A DNA stretch of 64,000 nt from Kitasatospora sp. CB01950 (GCF_001905465.1 NZ_LISX01000006.1:124001-188000), one strand, 5' to 3'. Counted from the first letter of the stretch, positions 23,799-32,620 are shown. Notes: generated by a model from the letters alone, not told the origin. Numbers and translations: made by a program.

Positions 23799-24596
23799 TC
23801 AGTTTCGGGGGGTGGTGGTGATGTGCTGGACGCCGTTCTGGACGGCGTAGATGACGCCGTGCCCGGTCGCCCGGTTGTTCATCCGCGACGTCCCGGCGGC
23901 CGGCGGCGGCACGGCCGGGGGTACGGCCGGGGGCGCGGCCGGGGGTACGGCCGGGGGCGCGGCCGGGGGCGCGGCCGGGGGCGCGGCCGGGGGCGCGGCA
24001 GAAGGCACGGCCGGGGCGTCGGCCGCGGCCGTCCGGAGCCAGGCGGTGGAGGTGAACTCCTTGTTGCGGACGGCGACTTGCCGGTACTCCTCGGGTTCGA
24101 TGCCGGGCAGCCCGGGCTGCACGGTCTCCTCGTGGAAGTGCTCGGAGAGGACCAGCACGGCGACGGCCCCCGGCGCTTCGGCCAGTTCGGTGCGGACGGC
24201 GGGCGCGTCGAGCAGCCGGGCCAGCACCTCCAGCGGCCGCCCGGCGACCTCCCCGTCCGGGCCGAGCCGGACGTCGCCGGCGTGCAGCGCCATCCGGACC
24301 CGGATCGTGGTCGGCGGCCCGGCCAGCCGGTTGTGGGCGCGCAGCCGGGCGGCGACCTCGTCGAACAGCGGGTGGACCAGCGACGCCTTCGGCGCCCCGG
24401 CGGGGGCGGTGACCCGCAAGCCGTCGCCGAGGTCGTCGATCCGGCACTGCGCCCAGTCGATCCGGCTCCGCCCGAAGGACTCCCGCAGCACCGCCCGGAG
24501 CGCCGCGCGAATCGCCATCAGCGCCGGGTCGCCGCGTCCGGCGGAGCGTTCGATGTCCACGGCGAGCACCGCCCGGTACGCCAATTCCCAGTCCAC
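23799..24596 (-). CDS. Degenerate class III nucleotide cyclase-like protein with C-terminal amyloid-like motif
   Basis: A 265-residue cytoplasmic protein. Residues 1-180 resemble a class III cyclase domain, with a metal-type Asp in AVLAVDIERS, the GDG of DDLGDGLRV, RMALHAGDVRLG and an Arg in VLARLLDAP. The substrate Lys before GDG is Asp-Asp and the Asn of the transition-state pair is not evident, so catalysis is doubtful. A Pro/Ala linker of tandem 12-base repeats follows, then RMNNRATGHGVIYAVQNG at the C-terminus, the same motif as in the Bell-like protein. GTG at 24596 has AGGAGG six bases upstream. It is divergent from a Crp-type regulator, which would suit a cyclic-nucleotide pair. Confidence 0.65.
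   Translation of the reverse strand: MDWELAYRAVLAVDIERSAGRGDPALMAIRAALRAVLRESFGRSRIDWAQCRIDDLGDGLRVTAPAGAPKASLVHPLFDEVAARLRAHNRLAGPPTTIRVRMALHAGDVRLGPDGEVAGRPLEVLARLLDAPAVRTELAEAPGAVAVLVLSEHFHEETVQPGLPGIEPEEYRQVAVRNKEFTSTAWLRTAAADAPAVPSAAPPAAPPAAPPAAPPAVPPAAPPAVPPAVPPPAAGTSRMNNRATGHGVIYAVQNGVQHITTTPRN
23908..24015. repeat. 12-bp tandem repeat in the cyclase-like gene
   Basis: About nine in-frame copies of GG(C/T)(A/G)CGGCCGGG encode alternating PPA and PPAAPPAVPP-type tetrapeptide units (Ala/Pro/Val) in the linker between the cyclase-like domain and the C-terminal motif. Because the unit is a multiple of three, copy-number change would lengthen or shorten the tether without frameshift. Confidence 0.85.
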
Positions 24597-24763
24597 GCCA
24601 GCCTCCTGATGCCGCACCTTCGCGAGCGCTCCGGGTTCCATGGTGCCGGACCGGCGGGCGGCGGACCCCGTCGGAATACGGTTTCTCCCACCGACCCGCA
24701 CCATCCCGGGCGGCCCGCCGACCGCATACTGGTGACAGCAGCGCACCGGGCAGGGGGAGAGCG

Positions 24764-25492
24764 ATGGCAGCCGACGACCGCAGCCGCACCGGAGACGGGA
24801 GCGCCCCGTCCGGCCGTACCTGGGCGTGGCCGCTGTCGAGTCTGCTCGGCGGCCTGTCGCCGGCCGAGCGGGAGCCGCTGCTGTCGCTCGGCACCGAGGT
24901 GCGGTACCCGGCCGACCGGGTGCTGGTGCGGGAGTCCGACCGGACGGACTTCCTGCTGGTGCTGCTGGCGGGCGTGGTCAAGGTGACCGGCCGCACGCAG
25001 GATCACCGGGACGCGCTGCTGGCCGTGCGGATGGGCGGCGATCTGGTCGGCGAGTTCGCCGCCGTGGACGGCCGGCCGCGTTCGGCGACCGTCACCAGCT
25101 GCGGCCGGGTCACGGCCCGGGCGGTGAGCCGCCCGGCGTTCCTGGACTGCATGCGGCGCGAGGCGCGGATCGCGCAGGCCGTCAACGAGTCCATCGTGAC
25201 GAAGCTGCGGGCCGCGAACGACCGCCGGATCGACTTCACCGGCTGCGACACGGCGACCCGGCTGGCCCGGGTGATCCACCAGATCGCGGTGACGTACGGC
25301 GAGCCCGCCGGCGCGGGCGCGGTGATCCGCTGGCCGATCACGCAGCCCGAACTCGCGACGCTGTCCGGCGCGGCCGAGCCCACCGTGCACAAGGCGCTGC
25401 GCCGCCTGCGCGAGTCGGGGGCCGTCACCACCGGCTACCGCAGCATCCGGGTGGAGAGCATGGCGCTGCTGGAGACCATCGCCTTCCCCTGA
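24764..25492 (+). CDS. Crp/Fnr-family regulator with cNMP-binding-like domain
   Basis: A 242-residue DNA-binding protein. Residues 25-140 form a cNMP-binding beta-roll (LLSLGTEVRYPADRVLVRES and MGGDLVGEFAAVDGRPRSAT, the phosphate cassette region GE-A-x-RSA). Residues 165-235 form a winged HTH with ITQPELATLSGAAEPTVHKALRRLRESG. The ATG is the natural start. It is divergent from the cyclase-like gene and upstream of the STAND-like gene, so it may sense a cyclic nucleotide and control this locus. Binding residues of the phosphate cassette (G-E and R-S-A) are present, so ligand binding is plausible. Function is inferred from family. Confidence 0.85.
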   Translation: MAADDRSRTGDGSAPSGRTWAWPLSSLLGGLSPAEREPLLSLGTEVRYPADRVLVRESDRTDFLLVLLAGVVKVTGRTQDHRDALLAVRMGGDLVGEFAAVDGRPRSATVTSCGRVTARAVSRPAFLDCMRREARIAQAVNESIVTKLRAANDRRIDFTGCDTATRLARVIHQIAVTYGEPAGAGAVIRWPITQPELATLSGAAEPTVHKALRRLRESGAVTTGYRSIRVESMALLETIAFP

Positions 25493-25549
25493 CCGGAAAC
25501 CCTCCCCTGCCCGCAAACCTTCCCCTGCCCGGAAGCCTTCCCCGAACGC
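25484..25549. repeat. 18-bp tandem repeat after the Crp-type gene
   Basis: Units TTCCCCTGACCGGAAACC (25484), CTCCCCTGCCCGCAAACC (25502) and TTCCCCTGCCCGGAAGCC (25520) are followed by a partial fourth copy. They begin in the last codons of the regulator gene and extend into the 295-base gap before the STAND-like gene. No other gene is seen in that gap; ribosome site GGGAGAGA precedes 25788. Confidence 0.75.
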
Positions 25550-25787
25550 TTCCCCCGACCGGGGAGGTGATGTGAACGGCCTTGGCGGAAACCGTCGTTC
25601 GACGGGGTCTCGCCGCACGGCCCGCACTAGCCTGGCCAACTACCGGACCGCCGACGGCAGTTCCGGACCACTGCCGGGCGCCCGTCACGCCGCCCGGCGG
25701 ACCCTCACCTTCTGTACCGGCCGACCTGCCCGCGCGGCGGTCCGCCTCGAGAACGGTCGCGCTCCACGGCCGGGAGAGACAGTCGCG

Positions 25788-28700
25788 ATGGAAGAACCGG
25801 ACGACTCCGCCACGAGCAGCACCGAGCGCTCCCCGGGCAACGACTACCGCCTCGACATCGACGGCGACGCCAACGGTCCGGTGGTGGTCGGCGACCACAA
25901 CCTGGTGGTGGACGCCGACCACGGCTCCACGGTGACCCTGCTGGTGGCGGGCCGCCGCCCCACGCCGGTGCGCCGCCCGCAGGTGGCGCTGCTCCCGCGC
26001 CGGCCGCAGCCGCCGCTCGGCCGCGAGGACGAACTCGCCGAACTGGCACGGGCGATCGACGCCGGCGGGCTCGTCCAGCTGTACGGCCCGTCCGGCACGG
26101 GCACCAGCATGCTGCTGCGCCACGCCGCGCACCGGACGGCCGCCGGGTCCGACGGGCGGGTGTACCTGAACGCCGCCGACCGGGAGGTCGCCGACCTGGC
26201 GCAGGAGATCTTCGAGGCCTGCTACGACGCCGTCGGCTATGCCCCGTCCGAGCCCGAACTGCGGCGTCTGATGGCCGGGTTGAGGGTCACGGTGTACCTC
26301 GACAACGCCGACCTGACCCGCGCCGAGGCGCTCGCCCTGGCCGACCTGGTCCCGGACGCGACGTTCGTGCTGGCCTCCCACGACCGGTCGCTGCTCGGCG
26401 AGGACGGCGCGTTGGTGGAACTCGCCGGGCTGGACCGGGCGGCCGGCCTGGAGCTGCTCACCCGCGAGCTGCGCCGACCGCTCGCACCGGGCGAACTGGC
26501 CGACGCGACGACGCTCTGGCAGGCCGCCCAGGGCCGCCCGCTGCACCTGCTGCAGGCCGCGGTGCTCGCCCGGTTCCGGTCCGCCGGCGACGGCGGCCTG
26601 CCGCGGGCGGGCGAGGTGGCGGAGATCGTCCCGTTGCTGCTCGACGGCCTCGACGACCCGTCCTCGCAGGTCCTGCGCCTGCTGGCCACCCTGGACGGCG
26701 CGGAGCTCGCGGCGGAGCGGATCGCCGCGATCGCCGACCTGCCGGACGCGGCGGCGCTCTGCGAGCGGCTGGCGGACGTCGGCCTGCTCCGCGCCGAGCA
26801 GCACGGCTACCGCTGCCCGCCGGACGCGGTGGCGGCGGCGCTCGGCCGGACCGACCCGTTCCCGTTCGAGCGGATCTGCGCGCAGCTCACCGAATGGGTC
26901 ACCCGGCGGGACACCGTGCCCGCCGAAGTCGCCGAGCACAGCCGGGCGTTGGAGCGGGCGGTCGCGCTCGCCGAGGCCGCCGGGCGGCCCGAGCTGGCCG
27001 TACACCTGGCCCGGGCGGCGTCCCCGGCGATGGCGCGGGCGCTGCGCCCGGGGGCGTGGGGCCGCCTGCTCGGCCGGGGCTGGAACGCCGCCGAACGGGC
27101 CGGCGACCGGTCGGCGCAGACCTTCTTCATCCACGAGGAGGGCATCCGCAGCCTGCTGACGGGCCGCCGGGTGATCGCGGTGGTGCTGCTCGGCGAGGCG
27201 GCGCTGCTGTGGAAGGCGATCGGAGACCTGCACGGTGCGACGGCCGCGCTCAACGCCCAGCACGTCGCGCCCGGCCTGACCGGGCCGCCCACCCTGCCGC
27301 TGCCCACCCCTCCGCACGTCCCGGCCGTCCCCGGCGACCCGGGTGCCGGGCTGAGCAGCATCGGGACGCACGGCGGCACCGCGGCCCAGAGCGCGCAGAC
27401 CCAGTCGGTGGCCTCGCACATGGCGAACCTCTCCCCCACCCCGCCGCCGTCCGCCGCACCCGCGACCGTCCCGCACGCCGCGACCGTCCCGCACGCCGCG
27501 GCGCCGGCGGCGCAGCACGGCGCCGCGCAGGCGGGCCAGCAGGCGGCCGGGCACGCCGCCGGACACGCGGCGGCCGGCGCGGGTGCGGCGGCCGGTGCCG
27601 GGGCCGGGGCCGGGGTGGCGGGGACGGCCGGGGTGCTGAGCGCCAAGGGCCTGCTGGTCACGCTGGGCCTGCTGCTGGCCGGTGCGGGCGCGGTCACCTG
27701 GTCGGTGTCGGGCGGCAGCGGCGGCGGTGGCGGCGGGGCCGGCGGGGCCGGCGAGGGGAAGGTGCTGCGGGCGCCGTTCGAGCAGGCGGTGCAGGCGCTG
27801 GCCTCGGCCCCGGGCGTCCGCTACCAGGGCGACTGGAACGTCCAGGAGTACCTCAACGACGTCACGGTGACCGCGCACGGCGAGAAGTTCGGCACCAGCC
27901 ACCTCAGCAACCAGAGCATGGCCGCCGACAAGGACGCCCAGGACATGCTGACCGTCGGCGGCAAGGACTACTCGCGCTGGCACTCCTCGGACCTCATCCT
28001 GCGCCTGTGGACGTACAACGGCCTCGGCGACCGGACCAGCACCGGCACCAGCCGCCTGTCCGAGGAGATGGGGATGTACGAGACCCCGGCCGACCTCGCC
28101 AAGCGCTTCTCGCAGGCGCTCGCCGACCGGCCCCGGCTCCCCGCCGCGGAGAACCCGCCGACCACCGACGTGAACGGCGTCCCGGCCCTGCGCGCGGACA
28201 CCACCGTCGGCTACCTGTACGTCTCCCGCGACGCGCCGTACCGCGTGCTGCGCTGGGAGCCGCCGAGCGCGATGAAGTTCCAGCTGCCGACGGACGGCAA
28301 GCTCTCCCGCGCGATGGAGGCCCACTCGCCGATGTGGGAGACCACCTCCATGGACCTCTCGACGGTGGCGCCGGGCGGGACCGGGGCGATGTACGACGCC
28401 CTGGAGGCGTCCGTCAAGGGCCTCACCACGGCCCGCTACGGCACCCTGGACTTCGACCAGGACCCGGACAGCCATGTGAACTGCGACGCCACCGGGTGCC
28501 ACATCAAGGAGAACGTCACCGCGAAGATCCTCCAGGGCGACTCCGTGGTCCACGGGCTCCCGCACGTCAATGTGGTGATGACGGTCGGCACGATCACCAT
28601 CGACGGCCGCGCGGCCGGCAAGTGCACCAGCGCCCCGACCTCGCTCCCGGTCGGCACCAGCGCCGTCAGCGGCACCATCACCTGCGACGACGCGGCCGGC

Positions 28701-28874
28701 GCCGCCGTGTTCCAGCAGGTCAGCGCGGAGAGCCAGAACCGGGCCGACGCCCTCGGCAGCAGCACCTACTGGGACCGCGCCTCGGACATCGAGATCGAGG
28801 CCCTGGTGCTCACCGGGGCCGAGGTCGACCAGCTGCTGTCGACCGTCCGCCAGGAACGCTCCGGCGCCCACTGA
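25788..28874 (+). CDS. Membrane-anchored STAND-like NTPase with N-terminal signalling motif and degenerate Walker A
   Basis: A 1028-residue protein. Residues 17-40 carry a short Gly/Asp motif (DGDANGPVVVGDHN), shared with the 77-residue protein downstream. Residues 80-500 resemble an AAA/STAND ATPase: GPSGTGTS (100-107) has Thr106 where Walker A Lys should be, and YLDN (170-173) could be a Walker B. A winged-helix and helical region follow. After a Pro/Ala/His-rich linker, a single transmembrane helix lies at about 622-642. The last 380 residues would be outside and contain four Cys in pairs (NCDATGC and the later Cys pair), like an extracytoplasmic lipoprotein-type sensor. The domain order suggests a transmembrane receptor relaying to soluble effectors. 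Nucleotide use is doubtful because of the missing Lys. Confidence 0.7.
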   Translation: MEEPDDSATSSTERSPGNDYRLDIDGDANGPVVVGDHNLVVDADHGSTVTLLVAGRRPTPVRRPQVALLPRRPQPPLGREDELAELARAIDAGGLVQLYGPSGTGTSMLLRHAAHRTAAGSDGRVYLNAADREVADLAQEIFEACYDAVGYAPSEPELRRLMAGLRVTVYLDNADLTRAEALALADLVPDATFVLASHDRSLLGEDGALVELAGLDRAAGLELLTRELRRPLAPGELADATTLWQAAQGRPLHLLQAAVLARFRSAGDGGLPRAGEVAEIVPLLLDGLDDPSSQVLRLLATLDGAELAAERIAAIADLPDAAALCERLADVGLLRAEQHGYRCPPDAVAAALGRTDPFPFERICAQLTEWVTRRDTVPAEVAEHSRALERAVALAEAAGRPELAVHLARAASPAMARALRPGAWGRLLGRGWNAAERAGDRSAQTFFIHEEGIRSLLTGRRVIAVVLLGEAALLWKAIGDLHGATAALNAQHVAPGLTGPPTLPLPTPPHVPAVPGDPGAGLSSIGTHGGTAAQSAQTQSVASHMANLSPTPPPSAAPATVPHAATVPHAAAPAAQHGAAQAGQQAAGHAAGHAAAGAGAAAGAGAGAGVAGTAGVLSAKGLLVTLGLLLAGAGAVTWSVSGGSGGGGGGAGGAGEGKVLRAPFEQAVQALASAPGVRYQGDWNVQEYLNDVTVTAHGEKFGTSHLSNQSMAADKDAQDMLTVGGKDYSRWHSSDLILRLWTYNGLGDRTSTGTSRLSEEMGMYETPADLAKRFSQALADRPRLPAAENPPTTDVNGVPALRADTTVGYLYVSRDAPYRVLRWEPPSAMKFQLPTDGKLSRAMEAHSPMWETTSMDLSTVAPGGTGAMYDALEASVKGLTTARYGTLDFDQDPDSHVNCDATGCHIKENVTAKILQGDSVVHGLPHVNVVMTVGTITIDGRAAGKCTSAPTSLPVGTSAVSGTITCDDAAGAAVFQQVSAESQNRADALGSSTYWDRASDIEIEALVLTGAEVDQLLSTVRQERSGAH

Positions 28875-28901
28875 CCACCCCCTCCACGGAAGGAGTCCCG
28901 C

Positions 28902-29135
28902 ATGGCCACCCGATCCGGTGACCGGTACGACGTTCGCATCGGCGGCGACGCGCACGGCCCCGTCGTCGTCGGCCGCGACAACCGCGTCGAAGCGCCCGCC
29001 GCGCCCGACACCCCGCCCGAGTCCCCGACCGAGTCCCCGACCCAGAACAACACGGCCGGCGGCCACGCCTCGCTCTACACCGTCATGAAGGGCGACCTCC
29101 ACGTCCACCACGAGGCGGCCGACCCGGCCGACTGA
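28902..29135 (+). CDS. 77-residue two-motif adaptor
   Basis: Small acidic protein with no folded domain apparent. Residues 6-30 (GDRYDVRIGGDAHGPVVVG and on) match the N-terminal motif of the STAND-like protein just upstream: both have GDA[NH]GPVVVG followed by N-x-V. Residues 48-70 (QNNTAGGHASLYTVMKGD) match the C-terminal motif of the Bell-like and cyclase-like proteins encoded 3-5 kb away. A Pro/Ser/Thr linker joins the halves. The ATG follows GGAAGGAG and starts 27 bases after the STAND stop, so the two genes are likely co-transcribed. Its design fits a bridge that couples receptor to effectors; that is inference. Confidence 0.75.
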   Translation: MATRSGDRYDVRIGGDAHGPVVVGRDNRVEAPAAPDTPPESPTESPTQNNTAGGHASLYTVMKGDLHVHHEAADPAD

Positions 29136-29161
29136 CCGGCCGGGGGTGCTAGAAATCCCTG

Positions 29162-29743
29162 GTGGACGATCACCCCGAGCCCCCGACCCGGCGCCTGTTC
29201 GTGGCGCTGGCCCCGCCCGACGACGCCAAGGACGAGCTGGCCCGCGCCCTGCAACCGGCCTACGCGGCGTACCCGCTGCTGCGCTGGAACCGGATCGCGG
29301 ACTGGCACATCACCCTGGCGTTCCTCGGCGAGCTCCCCTCCGCCGCCGTGCCGGTGCTGCGCTCGACGCTGCCCGGCGCGGCGGCCGCGCACCCCGCGCC
29401 GCGGCTGGCCCTGCACGGCGGCGGCCACTTCGACGGGCGGCTGCTGTGGAGCGGCGTCACCGGCGACCTCGACGGCCTCCACGAACTCGCCTCCGCCGTC
29501 CGCGAGTTGATCCGCGCCCACGGCCTCGACTTCCGCGACCGCCCGCTGCACCCGCACCTCACCCTGGCCCGCTCCCGACGCGACGACCCCACCAGCGTCC
29601 CGTTGGCCGCCGCCGGTCTCACCGGCTTCGCCGGCCGCAGCTGGCCCGCCGAACGCCTCCACCTGGTCGGCAGCAACACCGGCCGCGGCCCCGGCCCGAT
29701 CCGCTACCGCGACCTCGCCTCCTGGCCGCTCGCCCCGTCCTGA
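29162..29743 (+). CDS. thpR: RNA 2',3'-cyclic phosphodiesterase (2H family)
   Basis: ThpR/LigT-type enzyme that opens 2',3'-cyclic phosphate ends of RNA. The 193 residues carry both HxT motifs: His49-Ile-Thr51 in WHITLAFLG and His132-Leu-Thr134 in HPHLTLAR, the expected pair. Length is typical. The GTG start follows a weak GTGCTAGAAATCC site, 26 bases after the small adaptor gene. It may be a housekeeping gene placed downstream of the signalling locus or part of it; RNA-repair enzymes do occur with conflict systems, but family members are widespread. Confidence 0.88.
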   Translation: MDDHPEPPTRRLFVALAPPDDAKDELARALQPAYAAYPLLRWNRIADWHITLAFLGELPSAAVPVLRSTLPGAAAAHPAPRLALHGGGHFDGRLLWSGVTGDLDGLHELASAVRELIRAHGLDFRDRPLHPHLTLARSRRDDPTSVPLAAAGLTGFAGRSWPAERLHLVGSNTGRGPGPIRYRDLASWPLAPS

Positions 29744-29883
29744 CGTCTCGTCAGGAGGCTTTGCCGGTTCGGGTTTTAACCATTCATTACGCCGCGTCCC
29801 TTCCCATCGACCGCGCCGACCCGGGAGGCTTCGGCGGGGCTGCGCGATCGTGCGTCCCGCCCGTAGCGAAAGGACCCGGCACC

Positions 29884-32589
29884 GTGCCCAAGAGGCAACG
29901 CCGACGGCTGCTGCTGCCCGCCGTCACCCTGACCGCACTCGGCCTGGCCACCTCCCAGGCGCTCGCGGCCCCCGCCCCCCACCCGGCCCTCCCGCGTCAG
30001 GCTCAGCACCAGGCCGAGGTCGGCCGGCAGCACGCCGCGAAAGTGCAGGGCAAGGTCTCCGCGCACAACGCGCTGACCGGCGGCGACGAGGACGGCGCGG
30101 ACGAGGCGGAGAACTCCGCCGAGGGCGTCGCGCAGTACACCGAGGCCCGCACCGCCCCGGGCGTCGTCGCCCCGGGCGCGTACGGCGCGGCCTGGGCGCA
30201 GTTGCAGTCGATGCCGCATGTCGGCGCCGCATGGCAGCACGTCACCTCGAAGCCGTACAACGCGGACGACCCGCGCTACCGCGACATCAACTCCAACTCC
30301 AGTGGCGGCGCAGGCTACGTCACGGGCCGGATCACCGGCATCGCGGCCGACGACGACGGCAACGTGTACGCCGGCGGCGCCAACGGCGGCGTGTTCCGCT
30401 CGCGCACCGGCGGCGGCAACTGGGAGCCGATCGCCGACAGCCTGCCCACGCTGTCGACCGGCACGCTGGACCTGGACGAGGGCGGGCGGCTCTGGTACGC
30501 CACCGGCGAGTCCAACACGGGCGCCACCTCGTACGTCGGCACCGGCGTGTACGTGCTCGCCGACCCCCGGCACGGCCGGTTCGCGCCGAGCAACCGGGTC
30601 GGCGGCTCCGAGCTGGAGTCGACCGTCATCCACGCGCTGCGCTTCGGCGGCGGCAAGGTGTGGGCGGCCACCAGCCGCGGGGTGTGGAGCCACTCCACCG
30701 CCGAGCTGTCCGGCCCGTGGAAGCTGGAGTTCGCGCCCAACCCGGCCTATCTGCCGGGCGGTTCGCTGGCCAAGGACCCGTCCGCGCCGTACCGGAACAT
30801 CGCCAACGACATCGCGATCGACCCCAAGGACCCGTCCAAGGTGGTGCTGGCGATCGGCTGGCGCGGCGGCGACACCTACAACGGCTTCTACAGCCGGGCC
30901 GCGGACGGCAGTTGGCAGCGCGTCGGCGCGCTCGGCGACCTGCCGACGGACGCCGACAACGTCGGCAACGTGACCTTCGCCCGGTCGGCGGACGGCTCGC
31001 GCTACTACGCGATCGACCAGTCGCCGCTGCTCACCAGCACCGACCCGGACTCCGGCCTGAAGGGCATCTACGTCTCCAAGTCCGGTTCGCCGTACGGCCC
31101 GTGGACGCTGATCGCGGACAAGGACAAGATCAAGAACTCCGGTTCGGCCCTGACGGACGACGGCTACCAGCCGGGCATCCAGTCCTGGTACAACCAGTTC
31201 CTGCAGGTCGACCCGACCGACCCGGACCACCTGTACGCGGGCCTGGAAGAAGTGCTGGAGACCAAGAACGGCGGCACCGACTGGACGGTCCCCGGCCCGT
31301 ACTGGAACTTCCCGTTCTCCTGCTGGAGCATCGACCCGAGCAAGCAGACCGGCGACTGCCCGCCGACCGTCCACTCCGACCAGCACGCCGTCGCCATCGG
31401 CTCGTACCGGGGCAAGGCCACCGTGTACGTCGGCAACGACGGCGGCATCTACCGCCGCCCGGTGGACGGCGCGGCCGACGCCTCCGGCCACGCCACCGAC
31501 TGGAAGTCCCTCGCGGACGGCACCATCGACACCCTGCAGTACTACTCGGTCGGCATCGGCAAGGACCCGGCGGACCGCTCCGGCAAGGGCGTCATCGTCA
31601 GCGGCGGCCTCCAGGACAACGGCGAGTCCATCCTGCGCGCCGGCGACAAGGTGATGGGCTCGAACTTCGGCGGCGACGGCGCCGACACCCTGGTCGACCC
31701 GGCCAACGGCTGCAACATCGCCGAGGAGTACGTCTACCTCGACATGTGGGTCACCCAGAACTGCGCGGTCAACGACGGCGCCGCGAGCGAGGACCCGAGC
31801 AAGGCCACCTCGTACGAGGTCGCCCCGCCCGACAAGGCCCTCGGCGGCTCCGGCGCCCGCTTCATCGCGCCGATCACCGCCGACCCGAAGGACGGCAACA
31901 CCTGGGTCGCCGGCGGCCGGCACGTCTGGGTGCAGCACAAGGGCTGGGCGATCCGCAGCGGCAGCGAGTGGAGCAACGCCTACGACCTGGGCGCCGGCCA
32001 CCTCGCCACCGCCGTCGCCACCGTCGACGGCACCGTGTACGCGGGCTGGTGCGGCCCCTGCAACAACCAGGGCTTCAGCCGCGGCATCGCGGTCGGCAGG
32101 ACCGACGGCACCGGCTGGCACCAGCTGAACCTGCCGGTCGACGGCACGCTGCCGAACCGCTACATCAGCTCCTTCGCGGTGGACGAGAAGAACGCCCAGC
32201 ACGTCTTCGTCGCCTTCAACGGCTTCTCCCGGACGTGGACCGAGGGCCCCGGCGCGGGCATCGGCCACCTCTTCGAGACCCGCGACGGCGGCGCCACCTG
32301 GACCGACGTCTCGGCCAACCTGCCGGACGTCCCCGCCACCTCGGTCAAGATCCTGCCGGGCGGCGGGCTGGTGCTCGGCACCGACCTCGCCGCGTTCTAC
32401 CGGGCGCCCGGCGGGAAGAACTGGAAGGTGCTCGGCCGCGACCTGCCCACCACCTCCGTCCAGCAGCTCAAGACCGGCCCGGACGGGCGCCTGTACGCCG
32501 CCACCTTCGGGCGCGGCATCTGGTCGATCGACCCTCGCGGGCTGATCGACGACAACAACGGCCAGGGCGACGACAACAGCCGGCACTGA
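29884..32589 (+). CDS. Secreted beta-propeller (VPS10/BNR-type) protein
   Basis: An exported protein of 901 residues. The N-terminus KRQRRRLLLPAVTLTALGLATS is a Sec signal peptide with a likely cut after SQALA. The mature part contains repeated BNR/Asp-box units such as SRTGGGNWEPI and TRDGGATWTD, the pattern of exo-sialidase-like, sortilin-like or xyloglucanase propellers. No catalytic domain beyond the propeller is recognised. The GTG start follows AAAGGA. The gene ends at a strong bidirectional hairpin. Cleavage of glycans is possible but not shown; it could also bind ligands. Confidence 0.8.
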   Translation: MPKRQRRRLLLPAVTLTALGLATSQALAAPAPHPALPRQAQHQAEVGRQHAAKVQGKVSAHNALTGGDEDGADEAENSAEGVAQYTEARTAPGVVAPGAYGAAWAQLQSMPHVGAAWQHVTSKPYNADDPRYRDINSNSSGGAGYVTGRITGIAADDDGNVYAGGANGGVFRSRTGGGNWEPIADSLPTLSTGTLDLDEGGRLWYATGESNTGATSYVGTGVYVLADPRHGRFAPSNRVGGSELESTVIHALRFGGGKVWAATSRGVWSHSTAELSGPWKLEFAPNPAYLPGGSLAKDPSAPYRNIANDIAIDPKDPSKVVLAIGWRGGDTYNGFYSRAADGSWQRVGALGDLPTDADNVGNVTFARSADGSRYYAIDQSPLLTSTDPDSGLKGIYVSKSGSPYGPWTLIADKDKIKNSGSALTDDGYQPGIQSWYNQFLQVDPTDPDHLYAGLEEVLETKNGGTDWTVPGPYWNFPFSCWSIDPSKQTGDCPPTVHSDQHAVAIGSYRGKATVYVGNDGGIYRRPVDGAADASGHATDWKSLADGTIDTLQYYSVGIGKDPADRSGKGVIVSGGLQDNGESILRAGDKVMGSNFGGDGADTLVDPANGCNIAEEYVYLDMWVTQNCAVNDGAASEDPSKATSYEVAPPDKALGGSGARFIAPITADPKDGNTWVAGGRHVWVQHKGWAIRSGSEWSNAYDLGAGHLATAVATVDGTVYAGWCGPCNNQGFSRGIAVGRTDGTGWHQLNLPVDGTLPNRYISSFAVDEKNAQHVFVAFNGFSRTWTEGPGAGIGHLFETRDGGATWTDVSANLPDVPATSVKILPGGGLVLGTDLAAFYRAPGGKNWKVLGRDLPTTSVQQLKTGPDGRLYAATFGRGIWSIDPRGLIDDNNGQGDDNSRH

Positions 32590-32620
32590 CCCCTGCACCA
32601 CCGCTGCCCCGCACCACCGC

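Noticed and set aside
23908..24015. Regulatory or CRISPR-like repeat
   Set aside because: The 12-base units are in frame inside a coding linker and have no spacers.
29146..29883. An upstream extension of the secreted propeller gene
   Set aside because: It would overlap the phosphodiesterase gene and bury the signal peptide; GTG at 29884 with AAAGGA is the proper start.
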